Part shown: positions 1 through 10,757 of the stretch, piece after piece
How positions within the stretch are numbered: the stretch's first letter is position 1
Layout: each line of letters opens with the position of its first letter
Position numbers and translations under genes: made by a program
Assembly: GCA_964030785.1 (NCBI GenBank)
Contig: OZ034968.1
Location: 30,426,186-30,490,185, forward strand
Reading direction: 5' to 3'
Source: Siderastrea siderea
Taxonomy: Eukaryota; Cnidaria; Anthozoa; Scleractinia; Rhizangiidae
DNA length: 64,000 nt
Notes under the pieces: generated by a model
Told to the model about the DNA's origin: nothing
Seen by the model: only the letters and a program-made list of their open reading frames with translations
The model's database searches: none

Positions 1-1722
1 TTTTCTTCAGTTTTCTTTTTCAACGTAGTGTCCATGTTTTTTAACACTATGTACTATCCTTCGTTCAGTAAACTCTAGAAAAGCGTTTAAGTTCTTGTCA
101 AAACGTCTGGTTGTGCTATTGTACGGAAATCAATATCGTTATTAGTGTTTTGAACACAAAACAACGTATTTGTGGTCGATGAGGAGTCCCGGGGGTGGGG
201 AATTGTCTCTTTCTGCGTGCTCGGGGGTGGGGAACAGACTGCCAAGTAAGAAACAAATTGCAAATCCCCGGGGGTGTGCCCGGGGGGGGGATGGCAACAG
301 GTAGAATTGAACCCTGCATTGAGCCAAAGACCATGGGGAACGAGGTTGAGCCTTGAAATTCAGGCCGATGGAACACTATTGAAGCCTTTCCAATAGGAAT
401 GTCTATTTGGGGATTTTGCTCGCATCCATTATCATACACAGTCCAACAACCTACTTCTTCGCGTAAATGGCAAACAACCACCCACACATCTCTTAAAGGA
501 CATTTAAGTCTGTCCCTTTAGGGCACGTTTTAGAGAGGCTCAATCGTGATTGTATTTAGATTGAATTAAGCGGAAATGTCAAAGGAAATTCAATCGCCGA
601 CATTATTCATTATGCAATGCTCGTTTCATTGAATAAAGACTTGTTCTTTGCAATTTATTATATTTTTATGCAACGGAAATGTTTAAATCTGGGAATATTT
701 TTGAACTGAAAGGAATGTACAATCTTTGAATGAAATATAGGCTAAAGGCATTCATCCACTTAACTAGTTTATGCATGAGGACAGTTTGTTCAATTGTCGT
801 CGGAATCAGCAGAAACCTTTTTCCAAGTGACTTCAGCTGTACCTGCTCATTAGTTTAAACAAACTTTTCAGTGCTAGTCTGTTCCTAGCCTTTTCTATTT
901 ATTTGTCATTAGTTTTTGATAGTCCCCACGTTTCTTCGCTAGGGCCCTCCCGACGGTCCGTTGCTAGCAAAAAAGACTGTCTGTGGCACCCTACAATTCA
1001 GCGCACGTGTGAGCGGCTGAAAACGTTGTTCAGCCAAGTAAACGGTAAAACACATTTCAATTGTTTCTACGCAAAGTGCTCTTGTTTCAGGACTACGATT
1101 GAAAACCATAGCTGCATACAGAAGGGTGTCATCTAATTTGTACGTCACAGCGTCACGTACCGCCCACCATTACCGTTACGTTTGTTATATTTCAGTGAAG
1201 AACACAAAGTCATTAACTAGCTATTCATATACGAACAGTTTTCATTCAAAAGGTTGCAAAAAGGAAATATCCAGAGACCGCCCATAATCTCACCCGACAA
1301 CTTCCAAAAGATATCAATTTTTATCTCTCAGCATAAAGTCAAATTGTTAGTCAGTTACGTGTGGTTTTAATTATTAACCTTCTTTCTTGAGGTGCCTTCT
1401 CTTTTACAGGTCTTATGCAAAGTGAAATTTGCTAGTTGCCAGACTTGGTGGGCATTCTTGGGGGAAAAAAACGATGAAAATTAAAACTACCGTGTACAGG
1501 AAACCCTCGTAAGGGCCAAATTCGTTCTTGTAAAAAAGAAAACGACAAATTAAAATTCACTGCGTGATTTCACCAATTTGTTACAAACTTCATGAAAGAT
1601 TGTGTTAACGTTCTCGTTAACGGTGAGAAAAGTTAATTACGATGTGTTAACGATCTCAATTATCGCACCTCTAATAGAATACTATCAGCTCTTAAAACGG
1701 ATGGTGCACCATCCCAGGACTT
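1..1722. other. Spacer, no convincing gene
   Basis: No open stretch here has splice sites, domain character or composition that I can defend as a gene. Bases about 178-330 are rich in C and G runs (several CCCCGGG-type blocks), unlike the AT-rich surroundings, and look like a fragment of an interspersed repeat. The minus-strand open frame over 116-487 crosses this repeat and reads as proline-rich, low-information protein, so I do not call it. The rest is AT-rich with nothing recognisable. Confidence 0.5.
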
Positions 1723-1726
1723 TTAA

Positions 1727-2108
1727 AGGGGTTATGTCACGCTATGTTAGTATTTTTTAAAATGCTAAAAAGTGTCTTCGCGTCAATTGAATTCCAAAAA
1801 TAATGGTCTGGCATTGTTATTAAAGACTATCTTATTGGACTGAAACTGTTTCCTGCCGTCTGTCGCTGCCGATGGCATGGATGAAAATGGATTGAAACTT
1901 GAAAAAATTGGGCCAATTTTTTCAAGTTTTGATGCTATGTTTTCAAAAATCGCCCCCAAAATTATTGTGATTAGCTCTCCCTGATAGAATTCATTTGATA
2001 TCTTCCTCATAGTTTTACAGGAGCATTTTGTGTATAAGTAAAGGTACATAGTAATGATTTTAGCACGGAATTGACCTAAAATAGCAAAATCGTCGTGACG
2101 TAGCCCCT
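1727..2108. mobile_element. TTAA-flanked MITE (piggyBac-like target site)
   Basis: The ends are inverted repeats: AGGGGTTATGTCACG on the left and CGTGACGTAGCCCCT on the right. TTAA lies immediately outside both ends (1723-1726 and 2109-2112). The element is 382 bp and has no coding capacity. TTAA target duplication is the hallmark of piggyBac-type transposition, so this is probably a non-autonomous relative. It ends about 110 bases before the open exon at 2225 and so may supply promoter or 5' sequence to that gene. Confidence 0.75.
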
Positions 2109-2224
2109 TTAAGCTGTTTTTCAGTATGTTTTGACCTTTCCGGTCAGGAACAGCATTTACCAACATAATATATCGGGATTGTGGCCCGAGTAGACCATTA
2201 TGGAGTCCGTTACATTCGTATGCC

Positions 2225-3199
2225 TTGGCCACGGAACAAGAAAGACTAACCGAAGCGCTTAAAAATCAAAAGCAAAATCAACTTGACCGCTATCGCCATG
2301 TAATCCAAAGACAGATGGAAAAAGAAAGAGCTCTCTTGTCGTTTAAGAAAGTGGAGTTTCTTTCCAGACAAGAGACAAAATTGAAAGGGATGATGAGGCC
2401 TTTCTCTGGTCGCGAACGGGTGACCGACAGCCTCCCTGAAATAAGGATGAAAGGATCTGAAAATACAAAGAAAAATGGACGCCCTCCTGCAAGGAGTAAT
2501 ATTAGTAACTTAACTCCATATTTGCACCGTCAAAGAACACATCCGAGTTTGAGGCTTATTTCCTCTATCCCCGCGAACAGTAGTAATTCTAGCCCGGCAG
2601 AAACGAGAAAACCTTCTCAGAGTATCGCTACGACCGGTTCCAATTGGAGTATTGCAGGTGATAGAACGAGTAACCAAAACGGACGAAAAAAAGTTCAGTT
2701 TGAGAGAGAAACAAAGGCAGTAACAAGACCCGCGCTTCACCAGATGAGAACTTCAGCAACTGGCGCACAAAAAGACATCGGGAACGAAACGTTTGGAAAA
2801 CAAGGACAAAATCTGCTACAAAAATGCGACAACATACGGAATCGAGCGACCACATCAAAGAGAGGGCAGTTGCCCGACAACTATAATAATAAAGAAAAAG
2901 CCAAAAATCCCATGAAACCTTTGAATAAAGGATGTGATTTAACCAGCGATAAGAAAGCCGAGGAAACTGCAACGAAGGCATCTAGCGGGCAAGCCAACTG
3001 GGCTGTGGTAGCGCGGCTAATTGGACTGAAAATGAAGTTTAAAAGACGGCAGATTAACGGCACATTTCAGGCTCCTGAGTTAGAGGTGCTGGATCCTTCG
3101 CTAAAGAATGAAAGAAGAGCTTGTCAGGAGATATCTAATGATCCCTTGAAGGGAGTCAAGGGCTGTAGATATCTAAGAATGCCCAACAAGAACAATTAA
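2225..3199 (+). CDS. Unrecognised basic, coiled-coil-like protein (long open exon)
   Basis: This is a 975-base open frame ending in TAA at 3197-3199. I do not recognise the family. The first 60 residues are charged and helix-prone (EQERLTEALKNQKQNQ and following), consistent with a short coiled coil. The rest is hydrophilic, rich in Lys, Arg, Ser, Asn and Thr, with no membrane segment or signal peptide, so it is probably intrinsically disordered. The frame has no ATG at its start: it is open back to a TGA at 2132-2134, position 2225 is TTG, and the first in-frame ATG is at 2315, which would give 294 residues. Either translation starts at 2315, or this is a 3' exon joined to an upstream exon; a possible acceptor CAG ends at 2147. 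The length without stops in AT-rich DNA supports coding, but no homology was recognised. Confidence 0.5.
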   Translation: MATEQERLTEALKNQKQNQLDRYRHVIQRQMEKERALLSFKKVEFLSRQETKLKGMMRPFSGRERVTDSLPEIRMKGSENTKKNGRPPARSNISNLTPYLHRQRTHPSLRLISSIPANSSNSSPAETRKPSQSIATTGSNWSIAGDRTSNQNGRKKVQFERETKAVTRPALHQMRTSATGAQKDIGNETFGKQGQNLLQKCDNIRNRATTSKRGQLPDNYNNKEKAKNPMKPLNKGCDLTSDKKAEETATKASSGQANWAVVARLIGLKMKFKRRQINGTFQAPELEVLDPSLKNERRACQEISNDPLKGVKGCRYLRMPNKNN

Positions 3200-4100
3200 T
3201 TCACGTATTCGTAGCAGTTCTGCGGGCTGTTTTCAGCGGGTTTGATTGACTGTAAAACCCAGTTAAAGAGCGAAAAATAATACCAATATTAATAGCAATA
3301 TCTATCTTATTATTTAACAGCAATGTCTATCAGCAGGTAAATAAGAAATCAGTAGATGGATAAAAGTGAACTTCCAGCATTGTCTTTCCAGCCAAAATGG
3401 CACAGACTTAGTCGCAGGTACGGCTTTCTTCCACAAAAATATATTGTAGCCCTACAATTACATATGTTTACTTTTCTTTTGTGATTTTGAGCTCAGCCTC
3501 TACAATGTGTGGCCTAAAATCGATCTAAAAGTAGTTTGCTAGTTCTTGCCCGGGGGTAGTTTGCTAGTTCTAGCCCTGATACAAGCCGCCACCGCGAGCT
3601 GAGGCTAGATCTATACACACGCCGGCAGTTGTAAACGACGAGACTTACAGGGCTACCTTGATTAAACTTGTGACAGTATCTCATTTAGTGTAGGAAAACT
3701 GCTTTAGAAAAATGTTTTGAAAGGCACAAAACATGGGAAATTAATCACCGAAAACTCTCCTGCTTGAAAATAGTTTATTTATAAAGCGACGTTATGTAAA
3801 GTACAGAAAATTGATTGCATCCTGCAGTGAAGATTTCAATGTACACAAACAATGAACAAGTCTAATGCGTAGAAAAAGGCATTGGCGATACATTTTGTAG
3901 GCCTAATATTCTACAGCTTACTCCTAGTTTATTAACAAATGAAGCCTTACATAGAAGCAGTTGAACACTATTAAATACTTTACTGCAGCACTTGTGTTCA
4001 CGCATTGTCTTAATTAAGAGCAAGTGACATGAAAACTGAATGCACAATTCAGTACGTGGTAGTAGGGAAGTGATCACTGCTTGTCTTGACTTCTAACTCA
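3200..4100. other. Spacer, no convincing gene
   Basis: AT-rich sequence downstream of the open exon. The phrase GTAGTTTGCTAGTTCT occurs twice within 3531-3576, separated by a few bases. I see no exon, RNA gene or complete transposon. Confidence 0.4.
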
Positions 4101-4516
4101 ATTAAGGATAGTGCCTCCTAAGACAGTGGTATTTTTGCACAGGTTATAACTTTGGGCAAAAGCAGATCTTAGCAAGGGCTGTTGGAATCCAAAAAGAAAA
4201 CTGTGGATATTCACGCATTTCTCAGAGATAATTAAGAAACCATAAATCTAAAAAAGCTGTAAAACTGTAAGGCATTTTCTTCCCAAATTTAAATGCAATT
4301 GTCTGTGGAAAATGTGTGGTTACCCCCCAATTTCCTTTTTGGACTCTAACAGCCCTTGCGAAGATCTGCTTATCCCACACAGACACAAACCGAACAAAAA
4401 TATCTTTGTATCAGTATCATGTATGTACCATCCTTAAGAGACCTGAGTCTCTCAGACCATCCTGAGATACACAGAATGTATGCGCAGTAACAAAAGGAGG
4501 CACCGTCCTTAGAGAC
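4101..4516. mobile_element. Foldback MITE, family C (uninterrupted copy)
   Basis: The ends are inverted: TTAAGGATAGTGCCTCC on the left and GGAGGCACCGTCCTTA on the right. Inner arms also pair: AGATCTTAGCAAGGGCTGTT near 4162 with AACAGCCCTTGCGAAGATCT near 4349. The same left end, right end and inner arms recur in the larger, interrupted copy at 46864-54937, which makes this a usable uninterrupted reference. No coding capacity. Confidence 0.75.
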
Positions 4517-5112
4517 TACTTTAATTCACCCTTCATACATGGTTGTTATCTGAGACTTTGGTCAAACAGGTTCAACATTTCTTTCCAACACTGTTCAGCA
4601 CTGTTGATGAATTCAACATGTTGAATGCATTTGGCCACCATGTTAAATGCTGAATAATGTTGATCCACTTATCTTCTGTTCTTACATGTGAAAAGCATTG
4701 TTGAATTCATTTGAATACCTTGTTCAACATTGGACAACAAACTTATGTGAAACAATGTTGGATGATGCTGAAACTGTTTGATTCAGGTTTAAGAACAATT
4801 CCAAGGAAATCAAACTAGAAAGTTAGCAGCCTGCATGCAGAAACCTCTTCTGCCTCTTCCTCAACGGATTGGAAAACACGGGAAAGAAGTGTAAGAGACA
4901 TCTACGTGCAGGCTCAGAAGTTGAGAGCCCAGAAAAAAAAAAAAAGAAAAACAAAAGAAAAGAAAAAAAAAAGAGCCCAGGCTGTGGAATGTTCCATACC
5001 CCAGCCTTGGGCACCCATGTCAGTTCCTTGAATATCCTGAGGGGGGAGGGGGAAGGGGGCAAGGAAGTCCAAATTCAAATTCCGGCCAGAACGTCATGGT
5101 AGCCCACATATA
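4517..5112. repeat. Short palindromic AACATT/AATGTT-rich tract and purine tract
   Basis: Between about 4567 and 4775 the motif TTCAACA and its complement TGTTGAA recur in both orientations (for example TTCAACATGTTGAA near 4612), giving a locally self-complementary tract. A purine run of A, G and AAAAG follows at 4929-4975, then G-rich sequence at 5039-5060. No gene is supported; the frames across the purine run are low-complexity artefacts. Confidence 0.45.
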
Positions 5113-5348
5113 GGGCAAGAACGTCATGCTAGCCCACATATAAGGCACTAATGTGAAGGTAAGTGAGTACAAGTGAAGGGAAGTGAGTACAAATGAAGGA
5201 AAGTGAGTACAAATGAAGGAAAGTGAGTACAAGTGAAGGAAAGTGTGTGTTGGTGGAGGCAGGTGCGTTAATCAGTTGGTGTATATATTCATATAGGATT
5301 GTAATGTTATTAGTGCCTTATATGTGGGCTAGCATGACATTCTTGCCC
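5113..5348. repeat. 40-bp inverted repeats bracketing a 20-bp tandem array
   Basis: Bases 5113-5152 (GGGCAAGAACGTCATGCTAG onward) are repeated in inverted orientation at 5309-5348 with very few differences. A diverged direct copy of the left arm lies just before it, at about 5091-5116. Between the arms, 5155-5234 is a tandem array of four units of 20 bp (GAAGGAAAGTGAGTACAAAT type) with a partial fifth. The structure looks like a MITE whose loop carries a minisatellite. Confidence 0.75.
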
Positions 5349-5913
5349 AATTTCCAATTTCCTTTAATTCTGGTTCGTGCCATTTCTATTGGCTCTTGCC
5401 TCTCTGCACTTTTCAGTTACAAAATATTACAAAACGCTGTGCATTTTTTCTTTGTTTAATTTCTCCCTCTTATTGCAGACAACTAATTAATTTAGCAAAT
5501 GAATTTAGGTTTTTTTAAAGAACCTGAGGTGCTGTGTCAGTGGGGAAGTGGAACACAAAAACTTGAATTTATCAAATGAGCTAATAAGGTAAATCGGCCA
5601 CTGTAAATAAAGAAATTGAAAGCTGATTATCTGTGCTATTTGCTTTGACAAAGGAAAAATACTGCAAATTAACTGCAATCAATTTAACAGTTGTTTGTTT
5701 CCCGATGGTTCAAGCTATCAGGATTCAACTGTATTTAAAATGAAGCAGGACAAACATGAAAAGTATAACTTGGTCCTTCCAAACTGTGCCAGTCATGACA
5801 CTCAAACAATACCGGTACAAGTAACTGTCATATGAACATCATAAAGAAATAAGCTCACAGCAGATAACTTCTGAAGTTAGTTACATCACAAAGCAATTAT
5901 GACATGTATTTCT
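5349..5913. other. 3' flank of RAMAC-like gene, no other gene seen
   Basis: AT-rich sequence downstream of the minus-strand RAMAC stop codon, expected to hold its 3' UTR and polyadenylation site. I could not assign the site with confidence. Confidence 0.35.
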
Positions 5914-8900
5914 TTAGTAGAAATACTCATAGTATCCCCTTGAGCCATATTCTGTTGCAGGTTTCTGACGATCTTCATAAGCTCTGTGACGATCATCCCG
6001 ATAGCGCCCACCATATCTGGATGCAAAGATAACAACGAAGGGTCTTTTTGATAAGCTTGGAAATGATATCTTTATACAAACATCATAGACAATACCTTAT
6101 TACAAGAAATTTTTTTGCAACGTTTTAATTTAGGGAATTTTCAATGTTTTTCAAAAATGTGAAATTAAAGTGTCGTCAAAATTGAGTGCACAAATTTTGC
6201 TGACATGAAAATTAAATGTTTTGCATTACACTAGTTTAGTCTTAGATTGTAGACTACTGTTAAACAGATAAGACTGAAACATACCTGTCATCTCTGTGAC
6301 GATATCTATCATCTCCATGCCTGTCTCCCTGATCCCCATACCGCCTGCCGTGGTCTCGTCCACTGTCATGTCTGGATCTCTCATAGCCCCTGCTATCACT
6401 TCTGCTATCAGAATGCCCATGGTGGCTGAATGGTAAAAATAAACAATCAAGCTCATTGTCAGTGTTGCACCACATCTGCTACACAATTCATAGCAATCAT
6501 TATGTAAATATCTTGGCAAAACTGGCAGACAATTCCAACTACAGTGTAGCTTTAAGGTACTAGGAAGTTGCCACTATTTAGTGAGTTATTTTTCTCTTCT
6601 CAAGGGACTGCTGAAAGTCTTGTCTCTTGAATCAAGTGTTGTGTACAGTCATGTTCACTAGATGAACATGTGTTTTCATGGATCTGTCTATTCGGGATGT
6701 TACGTCTTTATCCCTTTTTAAGGGACGATTACATGAGGCAGGCTGGCCCGCTTAGCCAGGCTGGCTCGGTTTGCCGGGATCTTGGCACGTCTGTGAAACA
6801 CACTAAAAATCAACTTTGCGATTAGATGGAAAATTTTCAGCCCGGCTAGCCGGGATGAGAATTTACCATGTAGTCGTGATTGCCGGGCCAACACTTTTTC
6901 GTCACTAATTTTCACTTCAGATCAAAATGGCTCACCAGAAGATCAATATTTCACTTTCTATATAACACATAAAGGTTTATCAGACCACAAAGCTACGTAA
7001 AACTGAAAATGATGCGCCAAAATAATGGATTAGCGAAAATAAAAACACTTGATTCATGCTGTTCGATGGAGCCATCTTTTCACACGACAGCTTCTAAATT
7101 TAGCCGCAGGCGGGCTGGCCCACCTCATGTAATACCGGGCTGAACAGTCACCTCAGCAGACCAAGCCAGCCCTTCTACCAAGCCAGCCTGGTTCATGTAA
7201 TCGGCCCCTTAGAACACAGGCTAGAAATGCAGTCTTAAAATAATTTTATACTCATTTTTATCTCTTTTGACACTTTTATGTGATGTAACTTTTATTGATA
7301 TTCTTACTATTGTGTACATTTTCTTTCTGATATTTCACTTACTTATAATTTTCAGGATTTCTCTGAAAACCACTATATGTGATGAGAGCATCCTGTCTAA
7401 ATATTATTATTATCATTATTATTTATTATTATTATTATTATTATATTTCTTTAAGATAACAACATTGAAAATAGACCTGAATCATTATCACACAAAGATA
7501 GTTCCTAGTAAAATCTCCTCTCATTGAGCTTCTTGAAAAACAATTTTGGCAATACAAATGTGCTATTGATATCTCACCAAAAAGTAAATGTACACAACCT
7601 ACACTGATGGCAATGTTTTGTTTCAGTGACTTTCAAAAGATAAGACATTCATTCCTTGAAACAGGAGCGTCAAAACTCCTGATATATGCCTCTGAATCAA
7701 TCAAGACAAAGCATTTGACTTCAGAGATACAAAGTAATAATATAGCAGCACACCTCTGTGTAGGACATGAAGAAAATACTGTTCAGAAATAGAACTTTGT
7801 CTGAATATTTCAATACTACTTCAAAGCCTGTGGTATCTATGATCTACCTGGCTGTCCCTACAATTTTACTGAAAGTTTATTCATTGATAGTATCTGTAGC
7901 TACAACCTTCCACAAAAATTTTGGGGACATCTAAAGAAATCTGGCCTATTTTACATCAATTCTAATTTTTTAACTCAATCATGCTATAACCAGACTTTAA
8001 AGAAACCCCTGCTCCCAAACAATGTTGTGTTACAGTTAAATTGATTTTGGATGGGAAAATCAACATTGTACAGGGGTGGGGGGGGGGGGGGGGGGGAGGG
8101 CAATTCCAGAGATGTGAAGGTGTCCCAATATTAATGACGAAGGTTGTAGAATGATTCACTTTCTTTCGGTGTCTGATTGCTATGGAAAAACACAGTCTAC
8201 CAGGTTTTATTTTAGGTGGGATACCCCAAGCTCTTCTGCATGGGTATCATGCAAGTAGATGTAGAAACAAGAAGACCTTGGCATGTTTTTTGCATGGTAT
8301 TTGCCCAGAAACACTTTGAAGCTTGCTCAGTATAAGCCAAAAAAATATCACAGCTAAACCATTTGTAAATGCCAGCAGAAAAATGGTTAGCATGGTGCAG
8401 ATAACCATCTAAAAATGTTGTAACCATCTGCTACGTAGTGGGGATACAACAATACTACACAATCTATCCTAAGTTACTTCACGTTTTAAAAGCCTTTTAG
8501 CATTTGCAAGATGAAGAAGTGCATTTTAAACTACTTTGCATGTGCAGGGGGAAGGGTCTGACCTGACAGCTCAACTTTAATTAAGCTAGGATTAAGTCAA
8601 CGGCCCCTAAACAGGCTCAGTAAAGCCCAGCCAATCTTTTATGGCAACTTGATTGAAGTTGGTTGCTTTCAGAAGTTTGTCCAAGTTTGTCAGTAGTATA
8701 ATAGTTTGTCATTAACGTAGCATCCATTTATGACTTAAATGCAAAATGAGTGACAGTTTTTCACTAGTGTAAGGGTTTTAATATCACCTGTCTCTGTAGC
8801 CAGGGTTTAGCCAGTCTGTCAGGCATGGAGGAGAAGCTTGCGGTTTGTTTACCGTCTTCATGTACTCCGCATCTTCACTCGTAAAACGTTTAGCAAACAT

Positions 8901-8939
8901 CTCTTCGTACTGAGCAACGATTTCCTCTGTTGTCGCCAT
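5914..8939 (-). CDS. RAMAC: RAMAC-like RNA guanine-7 methyltransferase activating subunit
   Basis: RAMAC (FAM103A1) is a small protein that binds and activates the cap methyltransferase RNMT and recruits RNA in the nucleus. I join three coding exons on the minus strand: 8939-8788, 6425-6285 and 6016-5914 (152, 141 and 103 nt). All have GT/AG borders and phase 2 junctions, giving 131 residues against 118 in human. The N-terminal activation domain is the diagnostic part: residues 9-24 read AQYEEMFAKRFTSEDA, matching the vertebrate pattern of an acidic start, EEMF, K/SRFT and ED. A PPCLTDW segment near residue 40 aligns with the PPIVEEW-type segment. The remainder is an Arg/Asp/His/Gly/Tyr-rich tail, consistent with the low-complexity RNA-binding part of the family, and ends in a Tyr-rich stretch as in vertebrates. 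The ATG lies 315 bases from a possible start codon of a divergent gene at 9254. Confidence 0.9.
6721..7208. mobile_element. MITE with TTA target duplication in RAMAC intron 2
   Basis: The termini are inverted: AGGGACGATTACATGA on the left and TCATGTAATCGGCCCC on the right. TTA flanks both sides (6718-6720 and 7209-7211). Inner sequences also pair around AGCCAGGCTGGCT and GCCAGCCTGG. The 3-bp TTA/TAA duplication is typical of PIF/Harbinger-derived MITEs; the assignment to that superfamily is inference. No coding capacity. Confidence 0.7.
7392..7444. repeat. (TTA)n microsatellite
   Basis: Imperfect run of TTA/TTATTATTA units in RAMAC intron 1. The open frame that crosses it is an artefact. Confidence 0.85.
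8074..8098. repeat. Poly-G run
   Basis: A run of about 18-20 G with few interruptions in RAMAC intron 1. Such a G tract may form quadruplex structure and is prone to length error in sequencing. Confidence 0.85.
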
Positions 8940-9253
8940 ATCGAATGTTCAGTAGAAAGTAAAGTATAGGGATACTGAGACTGATATAAAGGACTAAAAT
9001 GCAAGACAAAACGATAAGTCTGAGGAAGTATAAACTTCTCGAACACCGCGTGCTGTGGGAAGAGCGTGGTTACTAAGCTAAACTGGCCAGGTTACAAGGG
9101 GTCATTGAGGTCAGGTGTTCGTACATGACTGTGCATGCTGTTTCGGTTTTATGAAGCAGAACAGAAATCGTGAAAATCATGATCAAAACAAAAGTCGAGT
9201 AGTAGTATATATTCTAATCACAAGAAACGTCTTAGAGCTGTGGAACAACAAAC

Positions 9254-10587
9254 ATGGAATTGCTATCAACATTCAGTCGAATTGAGGTCAAAAAGCGATC
9301 TGGGTACGAAGTCCAAACCAAGGTATAAAATTTTCTTTTTGTTTAAAAGCACGCAATTCAAACAGCAAAAATATTAAGTTTATGTGTAAATTTTAATAGT
9401 AAAAAGGATAATTTTTGAGCAGAGGGATCCCAATCTCGATCCGTTTTTATTATTTGGAAGAAAATTAAATTATGATTTTTTCCTCCCCAAAAAATATGGA
9501 TTGATATGGCTCCTGATTATAAATAGATGGGTGATTTCAATCTTGAACATCACGCAACACAACCTGTCGATAAGGTGAGTAAATCTATATATGTTTTAAA
9601 TTCACCGGTTTTCTTGTAACTAGACGAAGTTTATCTCTTCGCCTCTCTGGGTGGTTTCCGGGCAATTTCATATTAAATTTTGATATTTCTTGTACATACT
9701 GGCACGCGCATGTCGCAAACGACAGATATTTATTTATACAAGCCATTAAAAATGCAGAGGTAAAAAAGGAAAAAAATAGCCTGTTCCTTCGGGGTCCTTC
9801 CTTTTCATTTCTTTTTTGCCGAACACTTTGTACTCCGGTTACTTTTGTTATGGTTCGGCAAGTCTGTAAAAAGGTCATAAAGCACCTTTATCGATGAGGT
9901 CCGTTCTAAGTAGAAATGAGCGTGTTTTGTTGAGTGGTGTTGGCGGCTGTGCACTGGCTACGACTTACGGTTCTCGAATGAGCAGCCTGCGATCAATCAG
10001 ACCCAGCAGCGTTCAACAAGTGCAGGGATTATCGCTAAAAACTTGCTGAACTAGTTAGCTGCTAAACTTGCACTACCGGAACTTAAACTTGGCTTATGTT
10101 TTTACAACTTTAATTTTAAGTCCGTTTTTTTCTTTTATAGTTCAGACAATCTGAAATCGGATATTTGATCCCACATCATATGGATTCTTCAGTGCCATCA
10201 ATAAACCGAAAAGTCCGAAGAAGGGTCTGCTATGAGGTACCCAGTCCGCAGGATTGTTTTTCTAACTTGCAATGATCTAACCTGTAAGCTTCGTAATGAA
10301 CTAACGGCTTCGATACACTAGATAGAATAGCAATTCCAAACGAGATAAATATTGTTATAGGGAAATATTGCCTTTGAATGGATTGTGATAATCCACCGTG
10401 CTCTGAGTTTCAATGCACTTTTCGCCTATTTATTTACTAGTATTCTTTTGTGTGTGTGTTGAAGAATCCATTTGATGTAGAAAATGGCGATCAGTTTGAG
10501 TTAGTGAGAAGTTCGAGTTATCAGGTGTTCCCGTTCTCGAGATTCTACTGCGTTTCCCGGGCTGCGTTCATTGGATTGGATTGTTGA
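9254..10587 (+). CDS. Possible small three-exon gene, unrecognised
   Basis: Three open pieces join in frame 0 with GT/AG borders. Exon 1 is 9254-9322 (ATG start, MELLSTFSRIEVKKRSGYEV at the N-terminus, donor GTATAA). Exon 2 is 10141-10236 (acceptor TTTTATAG, donor GTACCC). Exon 3 is 10465-10587 (acceptor TTGAAG, stop TGA at 10585-10587). The product would be about 95 residues, basic in the middle (NRKVRRRVCYE), with no membrane segment or domain I recognise. The start lies 315 bases from the RAMAC start in divergent orientation, suggesting a shared bidirectional promoter. The stop lies 170 bases before the CDO1 start. Exon 3 has a weak acceptor and could instead end at a donor after TATCAG (about 10521). 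It may also be non-coding; treat it as a candidate only. Confidence 0.35.
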
Positions 10588-10757
10588 AGGAAGCTGCCGT
10601 TACACAGGCCAATTCAATTTGGGGGCGTTGTCGGAGGAGAGGTCTATGACGTCACGAACGCCTGACGTCACGCACATTGCGTGCGCACGTGCGCTGGTTC
10701 AGTGATTGCGTTGCTGTTTTCTCCGTTGCTGGGTTTGATTGAGAAGCGTTCGCTCTT

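Noticed and set aside
116..487. Minus-strand 123-residue open frame
   Set aside because: It crosses a C/G-rich interspersed repeat and reads as proline-rich low-complexity protein with no domain or splice support.
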